This document shows positions 6,401 through 11,680 of a DNA stretch of 11,680 nt, piece by piece. The notes below the pieces were generated by a model. The model did not search any database, was not told where the DNA came from, and worked only from the letters and a program-made list of their open reading frames with translations. The number at the start of each line of letters is the position of its first letter. Within the stretch, counting starts at the first letter, position 1. The stretch covers positions 1 through 11,680 of the forward strand of contig JANLPR010000101.1 in the NCBI GenBank assembly GCA_031367345.1, read 5' to 3'. Both the position numbers and the translations under genes were made by a program. The DNA is from JADKIH01 sp031367345. Its GTDB lineage: Bacteria; Bacteroidota; Bacteroidia; AKYH767-A; 2013-40CM-41-45.

Positions 6401-7943
6401 TGGCTATTCCTGTGAAAGTAACGGTCGAAGGCGCACCTACACATTCATTCGTTACACTCAATCCTGCTACCGCACATGTAAATACGTTTACTTGTTGCGT
6501 AACAGTACTAACACATCCACCCGGATTTGTAATTGTAAGTACAACATTGTATGTACCACCTACACTATAGGAATGTACGGGACTAATTGCATTGGAGGTA
6601 GCACCATCTCCAAAATCCCAGAGATAGGTAACACCTGCAACAACACCTGTTGTTGTATTAGTGAATGTAATGGGAGTACCTATATTTACAATACCGGCAG
6701 GACTTGTAGAATATGAACCAATCGGACTAGGAATAACATTTACAATAACCGGAACACGAATAGAGCGAACCGGACTCCCATTATCTCTTCCAATCAAATC
6801 AAATGCATTCATTCCTAAATTAGATGCTAAACCAATAATTTGAACTGTAAAATCTGCAGTGTTTCCCGGAATATTTGAAACAACCGATAAGCCTGTCATC
6901 AATGACGCGACTGTACACGTTGTAATTTGATTGGCTTCCGGAGAAAGGAATGTTCCTGAAATTAAAAGTGTATCACCTTGACAAACGGTAAGCGTGTCAC
7001 AAACCTGAACGGAATTTAAAATTGGAGGTACATTTGAGCCACTCTGACAAGCGTTTAAAACAAATGATTGATTATCGAGCATGTCGACACCATCGGCCGA
7101 ACCGAATGGTCCGTCGTATGAGTTTCCAGCTTTATCGTATCTTCCTATTTGTATATAGTCAGTTCCGTTTCCTTGATTTACACCTACAGTTGCAGGAAAT
7201 CCGCCAAACCCATTTAACCCTCCCGATGCATCGCCTGTCGTCCAGCTCATATCTTTGTAGCAAAAAGAAACATTTGCATTTGGAGGAAGCAACAGATCAG
7301 CACCATCTGTTAAGATCAACTGAAACGTGTTAAATTTATCTGTGTGTATATTGTAATACCCAACATTCTCCCATTGAACGATCAGGTGAGTTGCTGTTAG
7401 CTGATAATAAACAATTCCACTTGCAAGCCCTCGTGTATCTACATCACCCCAAAAAGGCGCAATCATTACATACTGATTACTTGGAAATGAATCTGCCGTA
7501 AATGTAGAATATGCACCACCAAAGGATACATTCCCATTGTTATTAATGTAGACATTGTTGGTGATGGTGGCACCATAAAAACAAAAGTTGAAGGGTAAAG
7601 TGAGTGGAACAGTAGACCAATCATCATTGCGATAATCAGGAGCTACTCCCGGACCTCCATTCGCCCCACTCCCATCAAACTGCGCTACTTGCCAACTTGC
7701 ATCACGCGGCAAAAAACAATTACATCCATTAGTTGAAGTAATTGTATTGGTATGATTGGGAGCAATCTTTGTAGGATTCGGATTAGCTTGATAATTTATA
7801 TAGTAATCTTCGTGTGTTAATTTTCCTTGCTCTTTTTTGGTTTGTATATCAGCCATTCGAACAGTGCGCACATCAGTTTGTGCACGTGAACTATTCAAGC
7901 AAAAAAATAATAAAACGACTAAATATGTAATGCTTTTATTCAT
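3456..7943 (-). CDS. Giant secreted NIDO/PKD-like repeat protein with CHU_C (T9SS type B) sorting domain
   Basis: The protein has 1495 residues and a signal peptide at about 1-22 (ends SSRAQ). Residues ~157-235 resemble a nidogen-like NIDO domain: IAPFWGDVDTRG (161-172), VQWENVGYY (189-197) and NTFQLILTDG (205-214). Residues ~300-403 look Ig- or cadherin-like. A PKD domain at ~405-488 carries YLWDFGDG. Seven PKD-like repeats of 82-84 residues follow at ~489-1068, each with a cysteine pair 57-58 residues apart. An Ig-like module (~1070-1154) and three more PKD domains (to ~1405, the last with YNWDFGDSS) precede the C-terminal gliding-associated CHU_C domain (~1408-1495; PSAFTPNGDGVNDYF, YDRWG, PWDGK). 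It is expected to cross the outer membrane by T9SS and act as a surface or secreted adhesin-like protein; no enzyme domain is visible. A good promoter lies at 8026-8056. Confidence 0.93.
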   Translation of the reverse strand: MNKSITYLVVLLFFCLNSSRAQTDVRTVRMADIQTKKEQGKLTHEDYYINYQANPNPTKIAPNHTNTITSTNGCNCFLPRDASWQVAQFDGSGANGGPGVAPDYRNDDWSTVPLTLPFNFCFYGATITNNVYINNNGNVSFGGAYSTFTADSFPSNQYVMIAPFWGDVDTRGLASGIVYYQLTATHLIVQWENVGYYNIHTDKFNTFQLILTDGADLLLPPNANVSFCYKDMSWTTGDASGGLNGFGGFPATVGVNQGNGTDYIQIGRYDKAGNSYDGPFGSADGVDMLDNQSFVLNACQSGSNVPPILNSVQVCDTLTVCQGDTLLISGTFLSPEANQITTCTVASLMTGLSVVSNIPGNTADFTVQIIGLASNLGMNAFDLIGRDNGSPVRSIRVPVIVNVIPSPIGSYSTSPAGIVNIGTPITFTNTTTGVVAGVTYLWDFGDGATSNAISPVHSYSVGGTYNVVLTITNPGGCVSTVTQQVNVFTCAVAGLSVTNECVGAPSTVTFTGIAIATSTFSWNFNGGTVISGAGIGPYQVSWATDGVYQVDVSVDVTGCPTSTASQNVTIYGIPIASISSTAAVCVGQQAPMLYNGYSPAGTNITWDFAGGIGGGIGVGPFNISWNTAGNYVVQTIANNNGCADTAYANVIVNPIPTSTFAATPAVCAGANVSVTYNGNASAAANYSWNFNGATIISGAGQGPYTLSWNTPGTYQLSLDVSENGCISSQSLQSVTVNQIPIASITAMPVLCVGAVNTISFNGVAGPTAVYNWSFGNGAINSGSGVGPYQVQWNVAGNDQVTVSVTDNGCVSNAAFNVSATPIPNSIFTATPNVCAGNNVSVTYTGNATAGANYLWDFNGGTSSGNGQGPFNVVWASAGNYNLSLSVSENGCTSNATNVPVVVNAIPIASILAATQLCVGDQNTVSFNGTAIPSANYSWNFGTATVNSGSGSGPYNVQWSTSGNQSITLTVTQNGCSDQTTFNLLVNPIPTSLFVLPTSVCENAPFIATYNGSASGSANFNWNFGVANVVSGTGVGPYSLTSAAGNQSIGLTVTENGCVSPLTTQNINIVPAPIIDAGIDQSVCSGTIVQAGSIAEANTVYSWAPVSGIDNPSSSQVNITMVNPSVGATQTNYILTAVNSIGCLSKDTVQMNAKAIPSAEFADQLPQCLEGNSFTFLPFGTLFPGVDYTWSFGASSNIVTSNLQNPPSIVYNSVGVFPVNLSYTYDGCPGQPYLSTVEVLAMPQAEFMPTVLKGCSPLEVPFGNTSSANSNFFHWSFSDGQSDTLPFPIHHFTVPGTYSVTLTVTTTSGCSSDTTLPKIIEVYPNPIAAFTPDPDIATVYEPIIHFENHTVNGAYYNWDFGDSSVLSQLTSPYHTFDAVGFYDVTLMVESDHGCKDTVRGIVRIEYGFSFFVPSAFTPNGDGVNDYFQGYGTFIKEYELTVYDRWGILVYKTTDYSKPWDGKVKNEVQNDIYVYKIKVTDLKNEQHSYIGKVSVIK
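4740..6479 (-). repeat. Array of seven PKD-like coding repeats, alternating types A and B
   Basis: The stretch encodes residues ~489-1068 of the giant protein. The first cysteines of the repeats are at 501, 585, 667, 751, 834, 917 and 1000, and the second at 559, 642, 725, 809, 891, 975 and 1057. Repeats 2, 4 and 6 begin IPIASI and, in 4 and 6, share NT(I/V)SFNG and NSGSG-GPY-VQW. Repeats 3, 5 and 7 begin PIP-S-F, and 3 and 5 share VCAG-NVSVTY-GNA. The pattern implies growth by duplication of a two-repeat unit of about 166 residues (~500 bases). At the DNA level the copies have diverged. Confidence 0.85.
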
Positions 7944-8258
7944 TGAATAAGAAATTGCGTTGGCGGAGGTGCTCTATCAAAAAAGTTAAAAATAACTCGA
8001 AAAGAAACTTATCTGAATTTCCTAACAAATATACATTCAAATCAACTGAATTGCAACACAAAATTTGCTTTCTTTTAACAATATACCTATCAATTGCTCC
8101 AATTTGACCTTTTGAATCAAGTGATCGTCTCCTTTTTTTCTCAAAAATCATTTAGTTTAAAATTCTACTGAAATTATTCCTTTAAAATATTAAAATGAAA
8201 GGCAATTGCGATTTAGCTTTAGAAACATCGTCAAGCATTAATAACCAAGAAATTTTGT
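7944..8258. other. Intergenic leader between the TonB receptor gene and the giant PKD-like gene
   Basis: These 315 bases hold no convincing gene. A 71-codon minus-strand frame (7936-8151) has a basic, low-quality translation, no signal peptide, overlaps the start of the giant gene and contains that gene's likely promoter, so it is not called. I see no clear stem-plus-T-run terminator after the receptor's stop codon at 8259. A short CCTTT/AAAGG stem at 8179-8202 is too weak to call. Confidence 0.6.
8026..8056 (-). promoter_or_regulatory. Promoter of the giant NIDO/PKD-like gene
   Basis: On the minus strand TTG (8056-8054) is followed by 20 bases and TATATTTG (8033-8026), an exact match to the Bacteroidota TAnnTTTG -7 element at the expected spacing. 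Initiation near 8019 would leave an untranslated leader of about 75 bases before the ATG at 7943. This is the best promoter match I found in the window. Confidence 0.65.
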
Positions 8259-10427
8259 CTAAAAGATTGAATATTTTATTGACAAATTTATCACTCGTCC
8301 ATCTATTGGCGCCCATAACGATCTGAAGCGAGGTTCACTCCTAGTTCCATCATACAATGCTTCATAGTTACTCTGTCTGAAATCAAATAAATTTTCACAA
8401 TTCAACACGAGTGTAACTTTACTCAACTTACACCTGATCATCGCAGCCATAAATAAATAATTTTTTACTTTTACATAGTCCTGATTGCGTTGTTCTAAAA
8501 AATAATTTGCCTCTAATCCGCTTGCAAATGTTTCGTTCCACTCATAAACAAATGTTGAAGCTATATTATGACGCGGTGTAATTTTTAAAATTGGATAAAT
8601 GGGATCATACTTTTTTACTGCATCGGTAAACACATAACTGAAATACAGTTCCGCTTTATCAAAAGAAAGTCGCGCATAGGTTTGCAAACTCAGTGTATTT
8701 ATTGGCTTTGGCTCATTCACTAAATAAATCCGACTCTCCAGCATAGAAAGATTATCTATCGGTGAATCGATCGCAGTAAAATAAAATGCTTGATTCAATG
8801 TCAGTGTAATTTTATCTGCAATAATTTTTTTGAAATTAATATCTGAATTTATTCCTCTAGAAAATTCAGCCAATAAATTCGGATTTTTAGAATAACCCTC
8901 CAGATCATTTTCTATATTAATAAAAGTAAGAGGATCCGGATTTTTATAACCGTAACCGCCATTAATACGACCTGTGAAATAATTATTAAACCTATATAAT
9001 AACGAAAGTCGTGGTAACACAAAAGAGCCATATAACGAATTCTTGTCGGCCCTCACTCCTGCTTCTATTGTTAACTTCGGATTTGCTTTAAATGTGCTTT
9101 GAATAAATCCTCCAGTTGTATTATTCACAGTTCTATCAATTGGAAAAAATGTACTTGTCGGCGTAAAATTCGAAATGTTATAGTTTAGTCCAAATAATGT
9201 TTCAAACTTTTTAATACGCAAGCGATAACTTAACTCAGAAAAAAAGAGCTGATTCTGTGCAATGAAATTATATCTACTTGACCACAGTTTATTCTCAAAC
9301 TCACTTCCACTCATTTTTATATTTAAATCATGATCGCTGTTCCATTGATACTTATAATGGATATCGACTAAATGTCGCTTCGAATTGTTTGTAAGATGAA
9401 ATGCTGTTAAATCTTTTTCATTTAAATAATTAACATCACCACCCTTTCTTGTATCCAAAATCAATGAATAACCAATATCTAATTTGGACTTAGTAGAAAA
9501 ATTGAAAAACAATTTCGGATGAACGATAACTGAATTTAAGTCGGGCAAGTCTGTAAGTCCATCGCCATTCACATCCGAATTTTTCTGTAATGTTTGTCCG
9601 GCAAAAAATGTGAGTCCAATTTTTTTCCAGCTGTTAGCATAATACACATTGGCATTTGTTTCTTTAAGCGTAGTCTGATTAACAGTCGCCTTCAACTCTT
9701 TTTCAGCTCCCGGTTGTTTGGTAATCAAATTAATTATTCCTCCAATTGCATCGCCACCATAAAGTGTAGATGAACTTCCCTTGATCAATTCAACTTGCTT
9801 CAAATCCAATGGCGGAATTTGTAACAAGCCAAGACTCCCGGAGAACCCGCCAAACAAGGGAATGCCATCACGAAGAATTTGAGTGTACCTCCCATTTAAG
9901 CCTTGAATGCGAGCGTATGTATTTCCGGTAATAGAAGAAACTTGTTGTAATTGGATTCCTGCTATGTCACCTAAAATACTTGAAATATTTCCGGGCTTAA
10001 TTCCATTTTCTTCTTCAAGATCATCGGCACCTATTAATTCAATGCGAGTAGGAATATCATCGATCCTAGAATTTGATCGTGTAGATGATACCTCTACCTC
10101 TTTTAATTCCTTTGAAGCAGAAGCAAGTTCAACTTTATAGTTATCCTTATCTTTAAAAATAAGAACACGCTTTAATCCGTATTGCATTGCTTCAACTGTA
10201 AATGCTGAATCTGTTTTATCATCAATTGCTATCTTCCCTACTCCATCAATATTTGACACAATTCCTTTTGAAGAATTATCAATTTTAATATAGGCACCAA
10301 AAACACTTTGATGGTCGGCACTGTCAACAACAGTAATTTGGATCGTCCGTTGAGCTAAACTATCGACAGAAAATAAAACGAATGTCAAAAAAAATAAAAA
10401 AATTAATCTTTGAAATTGATTTGACAT
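8259..10427 (-). CDS. TonB-dependent outer-membrane receptor with N-terminal carboxypeptidase-regulatory-like domain
   Basis: The protein has 722 residues, with a signal peptide at about 1-25 (ends DSLAQ). Residues ~27-105 form a carboxypeptidase-regulatory-like beta-sandwich typical of Bacteroidota receptors (ITVVDS...VFGAYIKID...G). A TonB-box-like stretch KEVEVSSTR lies near 109-117. The plug domain covers ~120-240 and shows ARIQGLNGRYTQILRDGIPL, LKQVELIKGSSSTLYGGDAIGG and INLITKQPG. A 22-strand-type barrel follows, ending in Phe (IKYSIF) as expected for outer-membrane insertion. An acidic loop at 285-294 (DVNGDGLTDL) resembles a calcium-binding loop. The plug resembles BtuB/iron-siderophore/haem receptors more than SusC, and no SusD neighbour is present, so the ligand is probably a small cofactor or metal chelate, but this is not settled. 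It starts 32 bases after the DUF2568-like gene. Confidence 0.93.
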   Translation of the reverse strand: MSNQFQRLIFLFFLTFVLFSVDSLAQRTIQITVVDSADHQSVFGAYIKIDNSSKGIVSNIDGVGKIAIDDKTDSAFTVEAMQYGLKRVLIFKDKDNYKVELASASKELKEVEVSSTRSNSRIDDIPTRIELIGADDLEEENGIKPGNISSILGDIAGIQLQQVSSITGNTYARIQGLNGRYTQILRDGIPLFGGFSGSLGLLQIPPLDLKQVELIKGSSSTLYGGDAIGGIINLITKQPGAEKELKATVNQTTLKETNANVYYANSWKKIGLTFFAGQTLQKNSDVNGDGLTDLPDLNSVIVHPKLFFNFSTKSKLDIGYSLILDTRKGGDVNYLNEKDLTAFHLTNNSKRHLVDIHYKYQWNSDHDLNIKMSGSEFENKLWSSRYNFIAQNQLFFSELSYRLRIKKFETLFGLNYNISNFTPTSTFFPIDRTVNNTTGGFIQSTFKANPKLTIEAGVRADKNSLYGSFVLPRLSLLYRFNNYFTGRINGGYGYKNPDPLTFINIENDLEGYSKNPNLLAEFSRGINSDINFKKIIADKITLTLNQAFYFTAIDSPIDNLSMLESRIYLVNEPKPINTLSLQTYARLSFDKAELYFSYVFTDAVKKYDPIYPILKITPRHNIASTFVYEWNETFASGLEANYFLEQRNQDYVKVKNYLFMAAMIRCKLSKVTLVLNCENLFDFRQSNYEALYDGTRSEPRFRSLWAPIDGRVINLSIKYSIF

Positions 10428-10459
10428 AGAGATAATTATATTCTGAAATTAATAAGATG

Positions 10460-10825
10460 TTACGGCCGATTCATCCATAATCGATAAACCCGATCGTATG
10501 ATACGAAGTAATGAAATAAAATGGCGTATAAAAAATAGCTACTCCATGGTAAGCCAATTGTATGTTTTAATCCATAAACTGCCAAACCAAAAAATGAAGC
10601 CTCCATTATGAGCCGGAGTTTTCCGTTGATTGGAAAAATAGGTTCTCTTGGATCGTTGGGATATCGGAAGATCGACCAACAAACTGCGCAAATGGTAGGT
10701 ACAACTATCGCTAAAAAATACTGAGCATATCCTTCGCCGATGGTAAAAAAGAAAATCCCAATTGCATATAGCGCTAAAATTTCTAGCAATACTCTTATGA
10801 CTAAATTCAACCAATTATTCGACAT
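10460..10825 (-). CDS. Small four-helix membrane protein, DUF2568/YrdB-like
   Basis: The protein has 121 residues. Four hydrophobic segments are visible at about 7-28, 33-53, 72-90 and 95-110, so it is an inner-membrane protein. Two matching pieces, RVLLEILALYAIG (11-23) and RLIMEASFFGLAVYG (71-85), share R-x-x-x-E plus an aliphatic stretch, suggesting two related hairpins. The spacing and the E-x-x-(F/L)-x-x-L-A-x-(Y/W) pattern resemble the YrdB/DUF2568 family, whose function is unknown. This assignment is from memory of the family pattern and is moderate. The ATG at 10825 is the first in the frame. It is probably the first gene of an operon with the TonB receptor (32-base gap, same strand). 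Confidence 0.8.
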   Translation of the reverse strand: MSNNWLNLVIRVLLEILALYAIGIFFFTIGEGYAQYFLAIVVPTICAVCWSIFRYPNDPREPIFPINGKLRLIMEASFFGLAVYGLKHTIGLPWSSYFLYAILFHYFVSYDRVYRLWMNRP

Positions 10826-10875
10826 ATATTTATTTTTCAGAAGATGTTGAATTGCATGAGACGTAATATGGAACT

Positions 10876-10904
10876 ATTATAAATTGATAATAAATCCGAT
10901 ACAA
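10876..10904 (-). promoter_or_regulatory. Weak promoter candidate upstream of the DUF2568-like gene
   Basis: On the minus strand TTGTAT (10904-10899), 17 bases, then TATAAT (10881-10876) gives a classical sigma-70-like arrangement about 50 bases before the ATG at 10825. It does not fit the Bacteroidota TAnnTTTG element well, so the match may be chance in AT-rich DNA. Confidence 0.3.
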
Positions 10905-10931
10905 GTTTACTAATAATATTTCCAGAAAAGG

Positions 10932-11002
10932 GCAATCAGCTTGTTAAATAAAAAATATTTATTACACTGCATTGAATAATATAACGCATAAAAGCTGATT
11001 GC
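10932..11002. repeat. 11-bp perfect inverted repeat
   Basis: GCAATCAGCTT (10932-10942) recurs inverted as AAGCTGATTGC (10992-11002) around a 49-base AT-rich loop. Its arms interleave with those of the inverted repeat at 10970-11042. There is no T-run after the right arm, and the loop is long for a simple terminator. Confidence 0.75.
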
Positions 11003-11042
11003 AAGAAGACTCAATAATCATTGCAATTGATTTTATTCAATG
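10970..11042. repeat. 10-bp perfect inverted repeat, interleaved with the preceding one
   Basis: CATTGAATAA (10970-10979) recurs inverted as TTATTCAATG (11033-11042). Because its left arm lies inside the loop of the 10932-11002 repeat and its right arm outside, the two could pair together only as a pseudoknot. The sequence is AT-rich, so chance is a real alternative. Confidence 0.55.
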
Positions 11043-11208
11043 GATAAAACTGTAACATACTACAGAATCTCGCTTCGCTAAACATTTCGAAATACAGAGT
11101 ACATAGTTATAGATTTGATATTTGACACAATAATTCCACTCGACGAAGTCTTCATATCTAACCAATACTAATTACCGACAATTATTATTTGTAAATAGTA
11201 AAATGATA

Positions 11209-11275
11209 GGCGGAATATTGAGCGAAAATTTACGACATTCCTCTAAATTAACTTGCTGCTAAGCGGTATTCCGCC
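11209..11275. repeat. 9-bp inverted repeat plus GCGG-TATT-CCGC hairpin
   Basis: GGCGGAATA (11209-11217) pairs with TATTCCGCC (11267-11275). The right arm also sits in a local hairpin, GCGG (11263-11266), loop TATT, CCGC (11271-11274), so two alternative foldings compete for the same bases. The GC content of these arms stands out from the AT-rich surroundings. Confidence 0.6.
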
Positions 11276-11290
11276 GGAGTTGTGGGAAGG

Positions 11291-11334
11291 CAATTAGTTT
11301 ATGGACAAACAATATTCTTCACATTAAGTAATTG
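11291..11334. repeat. Imperfect 13-bp inverted repeat
   Basis: CAATTAGTTTATG (11291-11303) and CATTAAGTAATTG (11322-11334) pair at 11 of 13 positions around an 18-base loop. Nothing coding overlaps it. No T-tract follows, so it is not called a terminator. Confidence 0.5.
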
Positions 11335-11411
11335 TCTGCACTTATGTTATGCAAAAGCGAAATGCCGCCGGAAGAATCGGCTTTATCATTGAAGATGAAA
11401 TTTTACTTAAC

Positions 11412-11429
11412 TTCCGATAGCCATCGGAA
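11412..11429. repeat. Perfect 7-bp hairpin TTCCGAT-AGCC-ATCGGAA
   Basis: The arms at 11412-11418 and 11423-11429 pair perfectly around the 4-base loop AGCC. From memory, similar TTCCGATAGCTATCGGAA-like palindromes occur in several Bacteroidota intergenic regions, so this may be a single copy of a dispersed REP-like element. Confidence 0.65.
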
Positions 11430-11461
11430 TAAACATAGAAATAGCCTATCGTGTTGCGTAT

Positions 11462-11680
11462 TTACAAATTATAGTTATCAGTAATTTGGATTGGAAAAAA
11501 TTGAATACTCCGTCGAGCGGGTACTTGTTTTGATGGTACCACATTTTGTGATACCATAATTTCAATCTCTAATTCTGTCAAAATAAACATGAAATCATCC
11601 GGGAAAAATTCCAAATTCCTTCTCTAATCTTGTTTCAATACTCTCGTTTCTACATTGTATATTTCTGCCAGGTCGCTATC
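11462..11680 (-). pseudogene. Broken ORF6N-domain (phage/KilA-N-related) gene remnant
   Basis: Read on the minus strand from the right edge, the frame gives DSDLAEIYNVETRVLKQ, then D and a TAG stop (11626-11624), then RRNLEFFPDDFMFILTELEIEIMVSQNVVPSKQ. This matches the ORF6N consensus (D-x-DLA-x-(L/I)Y-x-V-x-T-x-x-L, RRN, FP-x-DFMF-x-LT, then SQ...PSK) on both sides of the stop. After PSKQ (about 11525) the expected PYAFTEQG block is missing, and an unrelated tail runs to a stop at 11464-11462. The gene therefore has an in-frame stop and a lost C-terminal part. Its 5' end lies beyond the window. ORF6N proteins are DNA-binding-type proteins found in phages and as frequent accessory genes in Bacteroidota. 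Stop-codon readthrough seems unlikely given the 3' loss. Confidence 0.85.

Larger units (their letters stand above)
10826..11461. other. Gene-free AT-rich stretch with several inverted repeats
   Basis: No open frame of convincing length or composition is present on either strand in these ~640 bases. The stretch instead holds a weak promoter candidate (10876-10904), inverted repeats at 10932-11002, 10970-11042, 11209-11275 and 11291-11334, a perfect hairpin at 11412-11429, and two direct copies of CCGCCGGA (11271-11278 and 11365-11372). It ends at a broken ORF6N gene. It reads like decayed mobile or accessory DNA, though a structured RNA cannot be excluded. Confidence 0.6.

Noticed and set aside
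7022..7333. 103-codon plus-strand frame opposite the NIDO region
   Set aside because: It is antisense to a well-supported gene, is His/Leu/Arg-rich and low in information, and has no recognisable domain.
7961..7972. CACCTCC (anti-Shine-Dalgarno-like) in the leader of the giant gene's mRNA
   Set aside because: It is identical in sense to the 16S rRNA tail, so it cannot recruit the ribosome. It has no evident partner and is probably chance.
7936..8151. 71-codon minus-strand frame upstream of the giant gene
   Set aside because: It overlaps the next gene's start, contains that gene's promoter, and its basic translation matches nothing I recognise.
11250..11352. Integron attC site, suggested by GTTATGC and nearby stem arms
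   Set aside because: The two simple sites do not both fit the RYYYAAC/GTTRRRY consensus, and no paired L boxes or integrase are visible.

Overview
The window is low-GC DNA from a member of the Bacteroidota. Three things point there: two proteins carry type IX secretion (T9SS) C-terminal signals, one of the type A (Por_Secre_tail) kind and one of the type B / gliding-associated (CHU_C) kind; candidate promoters fit the Bacteroidota TTG-N19-20-TAnnTTTG pattern; and start codons have no clear Shine-Dalgarno sequence. Order or genus cannot be resolved from the sequence alone.

Layout. Positions 1-300 hold no gene. They contain a short CCGCAGAAA repeat, a heptad-based AT-rich tandem array with 7, 14 and 63-base periods, and a strong terminator. 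From 305 to 10825 all six intact genes lie on the minus strand. In transcription order (right to left) they are: a small DUF2568/YrdB-like membrane protein and a TonB-dependent outer-membrane receptor (32 bases apart, probably one operon); a 315-base leader with a good promoter; a 1495-residue secreted protein with a nidogen-like (NIDO) domain, a long array of PKD-like repeats and a CHU_C sorting domain; a TlpA/ResA-like thioredoxin and an AhpC/TSA-type thioredoxin-fold protein only 2 bases apart; and a 601-residue Asp-box beta-propeller protein with a type A T9SS tail, ending at the terminator. From 10826 to the right edge there is no intact gene: this region holds several inverted repeats and, at the edge, the broken remnant of an ORF6N-domain gene.

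How the genes fit together. All products are predicted to be envelope or secreted proteins: outer-membrane uptake (TonB receptor), cell-surface or secreted adhesin-like proteins (NIDO/PKD protein, Asp-box protein) and periplasmic thiol-disulfide proteins. The giant PKD-like protein has a regularly spaced cysteine pair in each of seven repeats and sits just upstream of the two oxidoreductase genes. A role for them in its oxidative folding is possible but is inference only.

I see no defence system, CRISPR array, intact transposase, rRNA or tRNA. The most noteworthy points are the alternating A/B repeat structure of the large secreted protein with its paired cysteines, the NIDO-PKD-CHU_C architecture, the nested heptad repeat at the left edge, the dyad overlapping the promoter of the Asp-box gene, and the ORF6N relic beside a stretch rich in inverted repeats.
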